A stretch of 64,000 bases of DNA, taken from positions 6,262,001 to 6,326,000 of the forward strand of contig CAVNZM010000003.1 of NCBI GenBank assembly GCA_963693365.1. Reading direction: 5' to 3'. Of this stretch, positions 1 through 8,691 are shown in pieces. The translations under genes were made by a program, and so were the position numbers. Position 1 is the stretch's first letter, and each line of letters begins with the position of its first letter. This DNA comes from Amoebidium appalachense. Lineage: Eukaryota; Ichthyosporea. The notes under the pieces are model-generated. The model saw only the letters and a program-made list of their open reading frames with translations. It did no database searches and was not told the DNA's origin.

Positions 1-315
1 TACATATGTTTACATATATGTATACACACAGGTGGAAAGGGTGGAGCCCCGATGGGAAGCGCCCGATGTCGTTCCAGGAGGGATACCCACCCGTGCACTA
101 GAGGACTACGTGGGCTATCCATATGTACAGAGATTGGTACTCATCCCACCCAGCTGTACCATCCCATAATGATTGTATTCTCCCTCGCTTTTGGTCCATG
201 AAGAACAGCTGTAACTGATGGTTTTTATAATTGCACACACACACAGCTGGATATCGCCGTAAAAGCGACGGGTGGCAATCGTCGTTGCTTGGAAGATGAA
301 CTGGCGGACGCAATT

Positions 316-2254
316 ATGTCGTCGCTTCTGTCCATTTATACTCAACCCATGGCTGATATGACAGACGCTCAGGTATATGACCACCGTCCTACACAAGTTC
401 AGAGTTGTCTGTATATCATTGTATTTGCCTTCCACCCAATGCCTCCCCCCCTTCCTTTATCCCCCCCCCCTTCCCCTGTCCCCCCCCCCCCTCTTTCCCA
501 TATCCCCCCTTCCCCCTTTCCCATATCCCCCCTTCCCCCCCCCTTCCCCTATCCCCCCCCCCCTTCCCCTATCCCCTTCCCCCTTCCCCTATCCCCTTCC
601 CCCTTCCCATATCCCCCCTTTCCCCCCCCCCCCCCCCCCCTTGCCCTATCCCCCCCTTTTCCCATATCCCCCTTCCCCCCCCCCTTCCCCTATCCCCTTC
701 CCCCTTCCCATATCCCCCCCCCCCCACACACACACACTCCCCTCCTCCTCCCCGGGCTTCACCCCAATACCCTAACTTTCAAGCGTCCATGTCCACCTAC
801 ACAGTCACGTGAACACACGCAAATACCACAACATACCTAAACTAAACCCCGACCCACAGGTGCAATGGCACGCGCTGCCCCCCCCCCCTACAAGAGTGAG
901 CACTCCAAGCCAGCAGCGGGGAATGACGTGCCACACCCCAGACAGCATCGTCTCCGCGCCATCCTTTACCACAGAAGAATGGGAAATGGTAGAGAGAATG
1001 TGTAAAGAAAGCGATCCCACGAACAGTCGTAGTCATACACAGGAGTGTTTGGCCCCTTCGACGGAGTCCGACACAAGTAGGGACTGGCATTACACCCACC
1101 CACCCCAAGTGTCGACCCCCCCGTCAACCGTGTATGACGGGGGTGTGTCCGTGGAGGTACACCGTGACGACGCCTACTTGTGGGCAGCCTTACATAATAC
1201 TGGCCACGAGATGTTGGTGTCAAAAACGGGCAGGCGACTCTTTCCAACCTTCAGGGTCAGTACCACCAATACCCCCCCCCCCCCCACACACACACACCCT
1301 CTCCCCCCCCCCCCCCCCCCCCCCCCCCCCTTCCCCACCCCCCCCCCCCCCACCCCCTTTCCCCTCCCCTTTCCCCTCTCCATCCCCCCCCCCCCACCCC
1401 CTCCCCCTTTCCCCTCCCCTTTCCCCTCTCCATCCCCCCCCCACCCCCCCCCCCAAAAAAAAAAGAAAGAAGAAAAAGGAAAAAATGGGCCCACGGCCGA
1501 GCTGTTAACACCTACCGTTCCCACAGGTCATGTTCCGGGGGCTGGACCCGAACTCAGCATACTACGTATGGCTTCAATTCGAGTTCATCAACCCTGACCA
1601 GGCCATGTTGAGATGGGACCCCCTTGCCCAACAGTGGAAGCCCGCCCGCGCCAAAGCCGCGCGAGGTAAGTATCCACACCCCTTCTGATTGGAGCCACGT
1701 GGCCAGATTCTTTACTCACCACTTGTCCTACACAGACCCTCGTGCCGGTGCTGGGACCAAGCATCACCTCAGAAGAGACTCAGGGCCCATTCTTGGCTCC
1801 ATACTCGTAGCAGACAACGCGGCGCACGCATGGAACATAAAGCTGAGCACACAGGACGCCCCTGGCAGCGAGGTCTTGCAAACTTTCAGGAGTTACGTCC
1901 CAGTGGTCTATATCCAGGAGGTTGGCAGCAGTGGCCAGTCTTCCGAGGCCACGCCCTTGCGATTTCCCATGTATCTGTGTGCATTCGTTCCTGTCACCGC
2001 ATATCACAACAAGGACCTGCGAACCCTCAAAATCCTGACCAACCCACAGGCCAGGCGGACGTCGGCCATGAGCATGCACAGCTACAAGCGACTGCAACCA
2101 ACTCTGGTATGCCATTTTAGTCCTCCCCGGATTCGGGATTTTGTATTGGTTGTTCTGACCACTGCCATCCCCACAGATGTTCGTCGGCAACAGTGTGAAT
2201 CACATGAAAATCAAGCTGACCGAGGTCCCCGGCAGTGGAGACGAAGACGTGTGA
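316..2254 (+). CDS. T-box transcription factor, five exons
   Basis: Spliced gene; exons 316-372, 860-1255, 1527-1665, 1736-2106 and 2177-2254 give 346 residues from the ATG at 316. All four introns are GT-AG with phases that keep the frame, and two are exactly 70 bp. The product has the T-box DNA-binding domain in order: an acidic start with LW and the GHEMLVSKTGRRLFPTFR block at the end of exon 2, FRGLDPNSAYYVWLQFEF in exon 3, and FVPVTAYHNKDLRTLKI in exon 4, which matches the T-box VTAYQN motif. The centre of the domain is divergent. T-box factors are known from animals, their unicellular relatives and some fungi, and bind DNA in the nucleus. The two longer introns (373-859 and 1256-1526) are filled with poly-C. 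The frame is open upstream to an AG acceptor at 245-246, so a further 5' exon may exist. Exon borders are my reading of splice signals, not transcript data. Confidence 0.85.
430..735 (+). repeat. C-rich simple repeat in T-box intron 1
   Basis: Runs of C broken by CTTCCC and TATCC fill most of the first intron. The second long intron has a similar block at 1271-1455. Open frames across them are proline-rich artefacts. Confidence 0.85.
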
Positions 2255-2581
2255 TGGCTGCGGCAGATCTCGACTTGGCGCTTTTTGGCTGTACATGTGA
2301 GCTTGAATGGTTTTTACTATAGTAGTCAACTTGAAGATATACAGTTGCACAATAACCAGTACGTGATTTTCAGTACATTCTAAGTTTGTACGCAAATATA
2401 CATACGACATAAGACAGACCAGGTGTCTGCCTGCTAGTGAATAAACAATATTCTGTCCTCTAAGTTTGACCTTCTAGTCCCAACGACCTATTTGGCACTG
2501 GTTCACCGAACGGCCCATTGGGCGTTGTGTGGTTGAAAGCCCCAAACGGCGCTGCCATCGCGATCCAGTGTGCGCTTTTAG
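2255..2581. other. Intergenic stretch between the T-box gene and the first virus-type gene
   Basis: No gene seen. There is an AATAAA-type signal near 2440, suitable for polyadenylation of the T-box transcript. The left edge of the virus-derived block probably lies here, because the next gene is virus-like and has a virus-type promoter. No terminal repeat or target duplication is visible at the edge. Confidence 0.5.
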
Positions 2582-2618
2582 TATAAAAGCCGGCTGCACA
2601 CATTTTTTTTCTGTGCAT
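2582..2618 (+). promoter_or_regulatory. TATA box plus T-run/CTGTGCAT motif
   Basis: TATAAAA (2582-2588) is followed by a run of eight T and CTGTGCAT (2603-2618), 27 bases before the ATG at 2645. The same T-run/CTGTG word precedes several other virus-type genes here (8004, 15271 on minus, 17160 on minus, 45169), so it is probably a virus promoter or initiator element. Confidence 0.6.
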
Positions 2619-2644
2619 CCATCACTCTGGTACCCCTGCCAGCC

Positions 2645-3070
2645 ATGCCCGACACAGACATGACCATGTCCGACTTCAAGCAGTGCCTCCAGGTCTACTA
2701 GTAGTACGCACAGGCAGAGCATGTCATTGCCGAGCAGAAAAAGGCAATCAAGCCCCACACCAACAGCATGAAGGAGGCAAAGAAACGCATACTCGAGTTC
2801 ATGCTCTCCGCCAGCCCCGAGCCCATCCATGCCTGTACCCTCCCCAACAAGCAGGACAAACTCGAGCTGGTGCAGCGCGAGAAACGTCCCCGTGCCGACG
2901 ACAACATCATACTGGAGGCACTGGTGAAACACTTCAAAGGAGACACGGTCGAGGCCAACAAAGCCGTGGATGCCATCCAGCAGCGCGTCAACGAGGCCGC
3001 CACCACCGTGTATTCGCTCAAGCACGTGCGCAACAAGCCCGGGAAGGGCAGCGACGAGGAGCTCGAATAA
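2645..3070 (+). pseudogene. DUF5760-like virus protein gene with two tandem in-frame TAG stops
   Basis: Reading from the ATG at 2645 gives 18 residues, then TAG TAG (2699-2704), then an uninterrupted frame to the TAA at 3068. The C-terminal part has its own ATG at 2768 (100 residues). The layout, a charged helical N-terminal half rich in K and E and containing ILEFML followed by a basic stretch, resembles the small DUF5760 family of nucleocytoplasmic large DNA viruses, whose role is unknown. Homology continues on both sides of the stops, so this looks like a recently broken gene unless the stops are read through or the protein starts at 2768. The promoter upstream is intact. Confidence 0.6.
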
Positions 3071-3116
3071 ACAAGCGCTGCTGTGCAGTGGCCCATACAT
3101 GTGTCTTGGCTTGCTT

Positions 3117-3425
3117 GCCCCCCCCCCCCCCCCCCCCTCTTTTTTTTCATCTACTCCCCCCCTTTTTTCATCTAGTCCTCCCCCCTTTTTTTTCATCTAG
3201 ATCCCCCCCCCCCCTTCCCATCCCCCCTTGTTTTATCTTCTTCCCCCCTCCCCCCCCCCTCTTGGATCCTCCCCCCATCCCCCCCCCTTTTTTCCCGTTT
3301 TCATCTAGTTCACCCTGCCTGTTTTTTTCCATCTACTTCCCCCCCCCTCCCTTTTCATCTAGACCCCCCCCCCCCTCTTGGATCCCCCCCCCTTTCCTAT
3401 TTTTTCATCTAGACTCCCCATTCCC
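3117..3425 (+). repeat. C-run / TTTTTTCATCTAG minisatellite
   Basis: Irregular tandem units of a C-run followed by a T-run and CATCTAG. Related blocks lie at 4170-4330 and 6315-6380. No coding capacity. Confidence 0.8.
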
Positions 3426-3429
3426 TCTC

Positions 3430-4150
3430 TCTCTGTCTCTATCTCTCGACACAATAAAGGCAGTGGATGACACCGAGAAGAAGGTGCAACACTGGTACTA
3501 ATATGCCGTTTAGACCAATCAAAAGAAAGCTGCTTGAAAGCAGCTTTCTCTAAACCAATCGTGTTAATGTTTAAATTTTAAATGTTTTATAATCAGGCCA
3601 AATTTATCCCGTTTCATTGTCACGCAGCAAGTGACACGGGACAAGTAATACACGACTTATGTGTATGCTAAACAATTGGGAACTGTCTCTGTCTCTCGAC
3701 ACAATAAAGGCAGTGGATGACACCGAGAAGAAGGTTAAATACTGGAGCAAGCGGGGACATGGGCTTTTTGCAGAAAGCTTAAGCCATTGCCAGGATCAAC
3801 CAACAGCCAATCAGAGGAAAGTGGACTGGAGTCCCCATTCCTTTCATTGGACAAGCCAGCACCGATGACGACATACAAGGAAAAATGCCCATGGGCAGTA
3901 TTCCCGAGACCGCCAACGAGCCAATCAAAGGAAAGTTGAGAAAAAGTCACTTTCCTCTCATTGGTTCAGAGAGCACCGTGACGCTAATTCAATCCCCTTT
4001 CCTCCCATTTGGCCAACTGCGCACTGCGGGTCGCGAGTACAACACTGGAAAGACCGGTGATGAAGCAAAGAAGAAAATTACCTGGTGGCATGAGCGCCAC
4101 TCGGTTTTGCTAGACAACATTGTGTGCAGGATCAACAAGCCAATCAAAGG
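3430..4150 (+). pseudogene. Decayed tandem KilA-N domain fragments
   Basis: Three partial copies of the central part of the KilA-N domain of the gene at 4683 are visible. Positions 3436-3500 and 3690-3760 are near-identical to each other and encode AVDDTEKKV followed by a Trp. Positions 4026-4140 encode GREYNTGKTGDEAKKKITWW and a stretch ending CRINK, clearly parallel to GREYNKEKHGDGAEKKFVLW in the intact gene. A short piece at 3885-3920 parallels the VPMGTQG repeat of that gene. None has a full frame. Each fragment runs into a CCAAT-ended hairpin, so the copies and hairpins seem to have been duplicated together. Confidence 0.6.
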
Positions 4151-4174
4151 AGAGTTGGCATTTGCCAACTCTCC
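3515..4174. repeat. Cluster of four CCAAT-ended hairpins
   Basis: Elements at 3515-3560, 3807-3850, 3921-3964 and 4140-4174 each begin CCAATCA and contain an inverted repeat. The arms are AGAAAGCTGCTT (3524-3549, 2-base loop), GGAAAGT-type stems closing on ATTGG (second and third), and GGAGAGTTGGCA (4149-4174, 2-base loop). Stem sequences differ between elements but pair within each one. The first and fourth lack the closing ATTGG. Confidence 0.75.
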
Positions 4175-4330
4175 CCCCTCCCCCCTTTTTTCCCCGTTTT
4201 CATCTAGTCCCCCTCCCTCTTTTTTCCATCTACTTCCCCTCCTCCTCCCTTTTTCATCTAGACCCCCCCCTCCCCCCCCCCCTTGTTTTTATCTACTCCC
4301 CCCTCCCCCTCCCTTTTTTCATTTCAATCC
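4170..4330 (+). repeat. C-run / TTTTTCATCTAG minisatellite
   Basis: Second block of the same C- and T-run repeat seen at 3117-3425, directly after the fourth hairpin. No gene seen between here and 4597. Confidence 0.75.
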
Positions 4331-4597
4331 CCTCCCGTTCACAGACAAACCCCGAGAGGGTTTCATTGGCCGGTGGGTGACCGACCACAGCATTCGTTTT
4401 GGCCACCTTCTGCTCTCCAGCGGCACATTTGGCGTTTGCCGTGACATCTGACACAGGGGATTGGCTGTTTTCGAAACCGCGGCTATCTGATTGGCCGCCT
4501 GTGCAGCAGAGCGCCCCAAGCGCCGCAACCCTGCGCAAAAAGGTGTATTCGCCGTGCGCGATTGGGCCGTTTCCATGCCTGATCCAAGCGGCCGCAG

Positions 4598-4606
4598 CAT
4601 AAATAC
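4598..4606 (+). promoter_or_regulatory. TATA-like box of the KilA-N gene
   Basis: CATAAATAC lies 77-85 bases before the ATG at 4683. Inverted CCAAT boxes (GATTGG) lie further upstream near 4458 and 4491. Confidence 0.45.
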
Positions 4607-4682
4607 TGCCCCCGCCCGCACACGACAGGCATCACACATCCGTTTCTCTTCTTCCACATTCGCCGCAAAACCTGCCGCAAAC

Positions 4683-6080
4683 ATGGCTGCCGCTGTCCTA
4701 CCCCCCTCGGCGCCCGCCGTCGACTGTGCTGCCCCGGCCCCTGCCCCCCTGCCCGCCACCGCCACCCCTGCCTACCCTGCCTTCAGGGAGATCCGTGCCC
4801 CTCCCTCCATGGACTTTGGCGAACGCGTGCTCACTGTTGCTACCACCTACCCCAACGGTCATGTCTACTTCAACGCCACCATGCTGTGCAACGTGGGCCG
4901 GGAGTACAACAAGGAGAAGCACGGGGATGGTGCTGAGAAGAAGTTTGTCCTGTGGAGCCGCAAGAATTTGGACATCATAGGCAAGATTGTCGACAAGATC
5001 AACCAGAAAGGACCGGTGCCCATGGGCACCCAGGGTCACGTGACCACCAACGACGTCCCGGCCAAGCAGGGACCCTCGGTGCCCATGGGCACCCAGGGTC
5101 ACGTGACCACCAACGACGTCCCGGCCAAGCAGGGACCCTCGGTGCCCATGGGCACCCAGGGTCACGTGACCACCAACGAAGTCATTGATGCCTCCAGGGC
5201 TCAGAAACAGACTGGCGACCCTGCCCTGCGCGGCACCTTTGTGCACATCGCCCTCTTCCCCGCCCTTGCCCGCTACGTGTCCACCGACTTTGCCGTGCAC
5301 ACCGACTCCCTTCTCTCCCGCATGTTCACCGGCGACTACACCGTGGTGGCCGATGTGATTGAGCTGTGCGATGGCTACACGGGCGCCACCACCACCAAGA
5401 TGGCCATCGACATGGACCAGGTGCGGGCTGCAAGGGAGGCCGAAACCCCCATGCCCATGGAAACCGACATGGCCGAGCAAGTGGCCAGTCTGGTGCAGCG
5501 CACGGTGGCAGAGGTGGTGGCCAAGAACAACGAGCTGACACAGCAGAACATGGAGCTTATGCAGCACAACATAACGCTCACCAACAAGATAGTGGACGTG
5601 GTCACCAAGTACGAGGGTATGGCTGCCCGTGTGCTGGACATGGCCAAGAACCTCTACCGAGAACCCTACCCCCAGCGCGCCCTTTCCCTCCCCACCTACA
5701 TCATGCCCGACGACAGCTGTGCCGACACCGAGTATGGCCGCACCCTGGTCAAGCACACCTTCGATGACATGGCCAAGATCCTCACCCCCTGGCTCAAGAA
5801 CATGTCTGTGAACGAAATCCAGCTGCACATTGGCCGGCTTATGGACATCGACGAGGACAAGTGCTACAGCCTCAAGATCCGCAGCAGGAACTCGCTTGTC
5901 TTTCTCACGGCCATCTACTCTGCATGCAAGATCCGCTGGTCCCTACGCAACGCCACCCACCTTACGTGGCGGCAGTTGTACCTGGTGCTCAATAGGTTCA
6001 ATGAACTGACAGCTACTGCCGGCACCACACAGCTCGAGTCTAGGGTGTGTGACCTGCGTGCGCGGTTCGGGTTTGACTAG
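4683..6080 (+). CDS. KilA-N domain DNA-binding protein
   Basis: 465 residues from an ATG in good context (ACATGG), chosen over the longer open frame because a TATA-like box lies at 4598. After an Ala/Pro-rich start, the KilA-N domain begins near residue 45 (GHVYFNATMLCNVGREYN, then FVLWSRKNLDIIGKIVDKIN). It is interrupted by a 21-residue repeat, then resumes with ALRGTFVHIALFPALARYVS, the usual second half. A coiled coil of about 50 residues follows (E/Q/N/L-rich, near 315-370), then a C-terminal module with TEYGRTLVKHTF and THLTWRQLYLVLNRFNEL. That module recurs in the MSV199 protein at 28747-30379. KilA-N proteins are DNA-binding regulators common in large DNA viruses and phages; the target is unknown. 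It is intronless. Confidence 0.85.
   Translation: MAAAVLPPSAPAVDCAAPAPAPLPATATPAYPAFREIRAPPSMDFGERVLTVATTYPNGHVYFNATMLCNVGREYNKEKHGDGAEKKFVLWSRKNLDIIGKIVDKINQKGPVPMGTQGHVTTNDVPAKQGPSVPMGTQGHVTTNDVPAKQGPSVPMGTQGHVTTNEVIDASRAQKQTGDPALRGTFVHIALFPALARYVSTDFAVHTDSLLSRMFTGDYTVVADVIELCDGYTGATTTKMAIDMDQVRAAREAETPMPMETDMAEQVASLVQRTVAEVVAKNNELTQQNMELMQHNITLTNKIVDVVTKYEGMAARVLDMAKNLYREPYPQRALSLPTYIMPDDSCADTEYGRTLVKHTFDDMAKILTPWLKNMSVNEIQLHIGRLMDIDEDKCYSLKIRSRNSLVFLTAIYSACKIRWSLRNATHLTWRQLYLVLNRFNELTATAGTTQLESRVCDLRARFGFD
5015..5182 (+). repeat. 63-bp in-frame tandem repeat inside the KilA-N gene
   Basis: Two full copies and about two thirds of a third (starts 5015, 5078, 5141) encode a 21-residue unit containing VPMGTQGHVTTNDVPAKQ. 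The copies are nearly identical at DNA level, so expansion is recent. It separates the two halves of the KilA-N domain. Confidence 0.9.
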
Positions 6081-6399
6081 GGTAGTACTGTGTGCACAAC
6101 GGTGGAATGGGAGATATCGAGACTGCAACAAAAACCAGTTCCAAGCATTTCGAGTATACATTTGTGTGGGTTTAGGTAGTAGAGGTTGTGTGTATATCAT
6201 CGGCGGTCACGCGACCCCGCGTGCCCATAGGCACAAAGGCCAAATAAAACTTTCAATACTTTATTTGAGCACACTGGCTGCTTTGTGTACACGTGTTTTT
6301 GTGTGTACCCCCGCCCCCTCCGATTTTTTTCATCTAGTTCCCCTCCCCCCACCTTCTCATCTAGTCCCCCTAGTCCCCCCCCCCCTCCCCTCCCCCCAC

Positions 6400-6431
<32 letters not shown>

Positions 6432-6470
6432 CCCTCCTCCCTGTAGCCAAAGTTCATCCACCGTGTGTCT
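6081..6470. other. Intergenic; poly(A) signal, C-run and CA repeats
   Basis: AATAAA at about 6242 probably ends the KilA-N transcript. C-run/TTTTTCATCTAG repeats occupy 6315-6395 and a short CA run 6402-6424. No gene seen. Confidence 0.6.
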
Positions 6471-6476
6471 TGCGAG

Positions 6477-6624
6477 CCAATCAAAGGAAAGTTGACAAAT
6501 GTCAACATTCCTCCCATTGGTCTAGAGAGCACCAATGACGTCACGCCAGGAATCCTGAATCCACAGGATTCCTCCCATTGCCAATCAGAGGAGTGGAGAC
6601 TCAGGTCTCCGGTCCTTTCATTGG
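6477..6624. repeat. Three CCAAT-ended hairpins in a row
   Basis: 6477-6520 (GTTGACA/TGTCAAC stem, closes on ATTGG), 6532-6579 (AGGAATCCTG/CAGGATTCCT stem, six-base loop) and 6581-6624 (GGAGACTCAGGTCTCC core, closes on ATTGG). They lie just upstream of the gene at 6740. A GA-rich run follows at 6642-6666. Confidence 0.8.
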
Positions 6625-6705
6625 TGCAGAGAGCACCGAGAAAGGGAGGGAGGGAGAGAGAGAGAGAATCAAAGGCCCCGTTTAAGCATCAGTGTCTGCA
6701 CTGAT

Positions 6706-6722
6706 TTATTTTCCGTGCATAT
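6706..6722 (+). promoter_or_regulatory. T-rich/CCGTGCAT promoter-like motif
   Basis: ATTTATTTTCCGTGCATA resembles the T-run/CTGTGCAT motif of other virus-type genes and sits about 20 bases before the ATG at 6740. Confidence 0.4.
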
Positions 6723-6739
6723 ACTGTAGCAATCGCAGC

Positions 6740-7534
6740 ATGCCAAAACCTGCCAAGAAACACCCTTCGGGTGCTACCAAGGACAGCCATTGCGATGCTG
6801 GCAAGAACACCCCGTCCGAGATCAAACACTTTCCCGAGTATACGGGCACTGGTCCCTGGGTGGCAGATGACGGAAAAACACGTTTGCTGGATTTGGCCAA
6901 GGCACTCTCTCCGTGGGCCCACCCTGGCCACCATCTCTACTATCCCGGCCGCACGTTTGCGATGTACCACGGCCAAAAATACCCCGTGGGTCCACCTCCC
7001 GGGCCTGATGGCCAGCAGTGGTGCCAGGGCCAGGGGCGGGTGGCTGTAGAGGCGGAGGTGCTCGTGTTTTCTGCTGCAGAGCGAAGGTTTAGGACCGAAG
7101 TTGGAAGAGAAGGGCCGGCGTGTGAGTGTGACATCGACCGTCTGGTGAACAACGTGGGAATGAATGACCTACAAGACCTAGTGCTGCTGGGCGGAAGGAA
7201 TCTGCGTGTACATGTGCACCTTGCCCCTTTCAGGCCAGCCGACAAGGCAACGGAAGACTGTGGTGTGTGTACTCGCGGTCTGGAGTCCCTCGTGAGACTG
7301 GGAAAAAGAAACAAACACGAGAATGTGGAATTGCTGGGGATTATAAGTCCTTGCATACCAGCGCACTCGCCAAAGGCCGTGGCGTTCATAAAACGGTTGC
7401 TGGAAAACTTCCCAGATGTGCTGTGGTACGTGCCGTGCAAGAGGAACCCAGACACCGACTCGCGCACCTGGTGGCGGCCGGCAGCAGACATCCCAACAGC
7501 TGATGTACCAATGTGCAACTGCGGCAGCCACTAA
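6740..7534 (+). CDS. Unrecognised virus-type protein
   Basis: 264 residues from ATG 6740, the first ATG after the promoter-like motif. I do not recognise a family. The sequence is soluble-looking, with no membrane segment. It has a Lys-rich start, a Gly/Pro-rich stretch near residue 90 (GPPPGPDGQQW), a Cys-containing middle (ACECD, CGVC) and a C-terminal FIKRLLENFPDVLWYVPCKR. It stands alone between hairpins upstream and a long GT repeat downstream. Confidence 0.6.
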   Translation: MPKPAKKHPSGATKDSHCDAGKNTPSEIKHFPEYTGTGPWVADDGKTRLLDLAKALSPWAHPGHHLYYPGRTFAMYHGQKYPVGPPPGPDGQQWCQGQGRVAVEAEVLVFSAAERRFRTEVGREGPACECDIDRLVNNVGMNDLQDLVLLGGRNLRVHVHLAPFRPADKATEDCGVCTRGLESLVRLGKRNKHENVELLGIISPCIPAHSPKAVAFIKRLLENFPDVLWYVPCKRNPDTDSRTWWRPAADIPTADVPMCNCGSH

Positions 7535-7565
7535 GTCTTATTGTCCAAAAAGCCTGCTTGATACC

Positions 7566-7670
<105 letters not shown>

Positions 7671-7780
7671 AGGGAAGGGGGGGGGGCTGTTCAAAGTTTA
7701 TGCTACATTAAAACCACACAAATGTAAAATCGGTATGCCGTGTATTGAATTAAAAGCCCATACAGCAACATTTTAACACA

Positions 7781-7824
7781 CCAACGGAAAACCAGTCACC
7801 GGGGAGTGACCAGTTTTGGATTGG
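7781..7824. repeat. CCAA-ended hairpin
   Basis: Left arm CCAACGGAAAACCAGTCACC pairs imperfectly with the right half, which ends TTTTGGATTGG. It belongs to the same hairpin family but has CCAAC at the left. AT-rich sequence with no gene follows to about 7960, then a C-rich tract to 8000. Confidence 0.7.
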
Positions 7825-8003
7825 CCGGTATTTTAATAAACCAATAAAAGCTCAAAATTTAAAGCAAATTTGGTGTAAATCAAAATCGCCAAAGTTCATC
7901 CAGAGTTGGGAGGAATGGTTGCATTTGCAACTTTTTCTTTTGTGACCTGACCCCATCTATACCCCCCCCCCCCCTCCCCCCCCCTCTCTCCCCTCACACC
8001 CAA

Positions 8004-8020
8004 TTTTTTTTTCTGTGCAT
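8004..8020 (+). promoter_or_regulatory. T-run/CTGTGCAT motif before the histone gene
   Basis: Nine T followed by CTGTGCAT, essentially the same as at 2603-2618, ending 38 bases before the ATG at 8059. Confidence 0.55.
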
Positions 8021-8058
8021 ACAGTACACACCGGTGGTCCAGCCACAGCCACGGCACC

Positions 8059-8679
8059 ATGCGCTCGGCCCAGAAATACAACTCCTTTGCCACCTACACC
8101 TACCGGCTGCTCAAGCAGCGCCATCCCCTGGCCATGTCACGCGCTGCCCTGTCGTTTGTGGTGTCCCAACAGCTGGAGTACCAGCGCCGGCTGGTCAACT
8201 GCATGATGCACCTCTGCCTCAACGCGCACCGCAGCACCCTGCGGCCCCATCTGGTCGAGCTGGCCGTCAAGGTGCTGGATCCAGGCCCCCCTGGGGCCGA
8301 GTGTGTGGCCAGGATCCGGCAGGCGCTGGCCCGCGCACGTGCGTTCGTGGCCGTCCCCGGCCAGCCGCGCACCACACAGGCCCTCAAGTCCGGCCTCATC
8401 ATGCCCCCCTCCCGCATGAAGACCTTTGTGTACCGGCGCATGCCGTTCATCCGAATCAGCGCGGGCGCGTGCATAGCCGCTGCCTGTGCCATCCAGGTGT
8501 TCACGGAGCGGCTGCTGGGGGTGGCCAGCGTGGCCTGTCTACGGGAAAACCGCCGCCGCATAACCCAGCGCCACATGGCCGAGGTCCGTGTCCTGGCGCC
8601 CCCCACCAAGCCTGTCGTCGACACCACCATGGCCGTCGCAGATGACCCCACCCAAAAAAATGCGCTGGTTGACAACTGA
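8059..8679 (+). CDS. Histone doublet, H2B-like fused to H2A-like
   Basis: 206 residues with two histone folds in one chain. Residues 12-75 follow H2B: TYTYRLLKQRHP, MSRAALSFVVSQQ, AHRSTLRPHLVELAVKVL, then a helix at 78-97 in the place of the H2B C-terminal helix. Residues 110-177 follow H2A: SGLIMPPSRMKTFVYRRM, RISAGACIAAACAIQVFTE, then RRRITQRHM. H2B-H2A doublets are known from giant viruses such as marseilleviruses, where they form nucleosome-like particles on virus DNA. By ungapped comparison with eukaryotic H2A, the residues of the nucleosome acidic patch are replaced (Q, R and G at the three helix positions). There is no long basic tail at either end. No H3 or H4 partner is in this window. 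A T-run/CTGTGCAT promoter motif precedes it and the next gene starts 13 bases downstream. Confidence 0.85.
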   Translation: MRSAQKYNSFATYTYRLLKQRHPLAMSRAALSFVVSQQLEYQRRLVNCMMHLCLNAHRSTLRPHLVELAVKVLDPGPPGAECVARIRQALARARAFVAVPGQPRTTQALKSGLIMPPSRMKTFVYRRMPFIRISAGACIAAACAIQVFTERLLGVASVACLRENRRRITQRHMAEVRVLAPPTKPVVDTTMAVADDPTQKNALVDN

Positions 8680-8691
8680 CCCCGTACACCC

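Noticed and set aside
289-840. Long Pro-rich open frames over 377-840 and 1134-1524
   Set aside because: They are translations of poly-C intron sequence; only the pieces that fit the T-box exons are kept.
4698-5828. 376-residue minus-strand frame opposite the KilA-N gene
   Set aside because: Its Gly/His-rich composition mirrors the codon bias of the plus-strand gene, which has recognisable domains.
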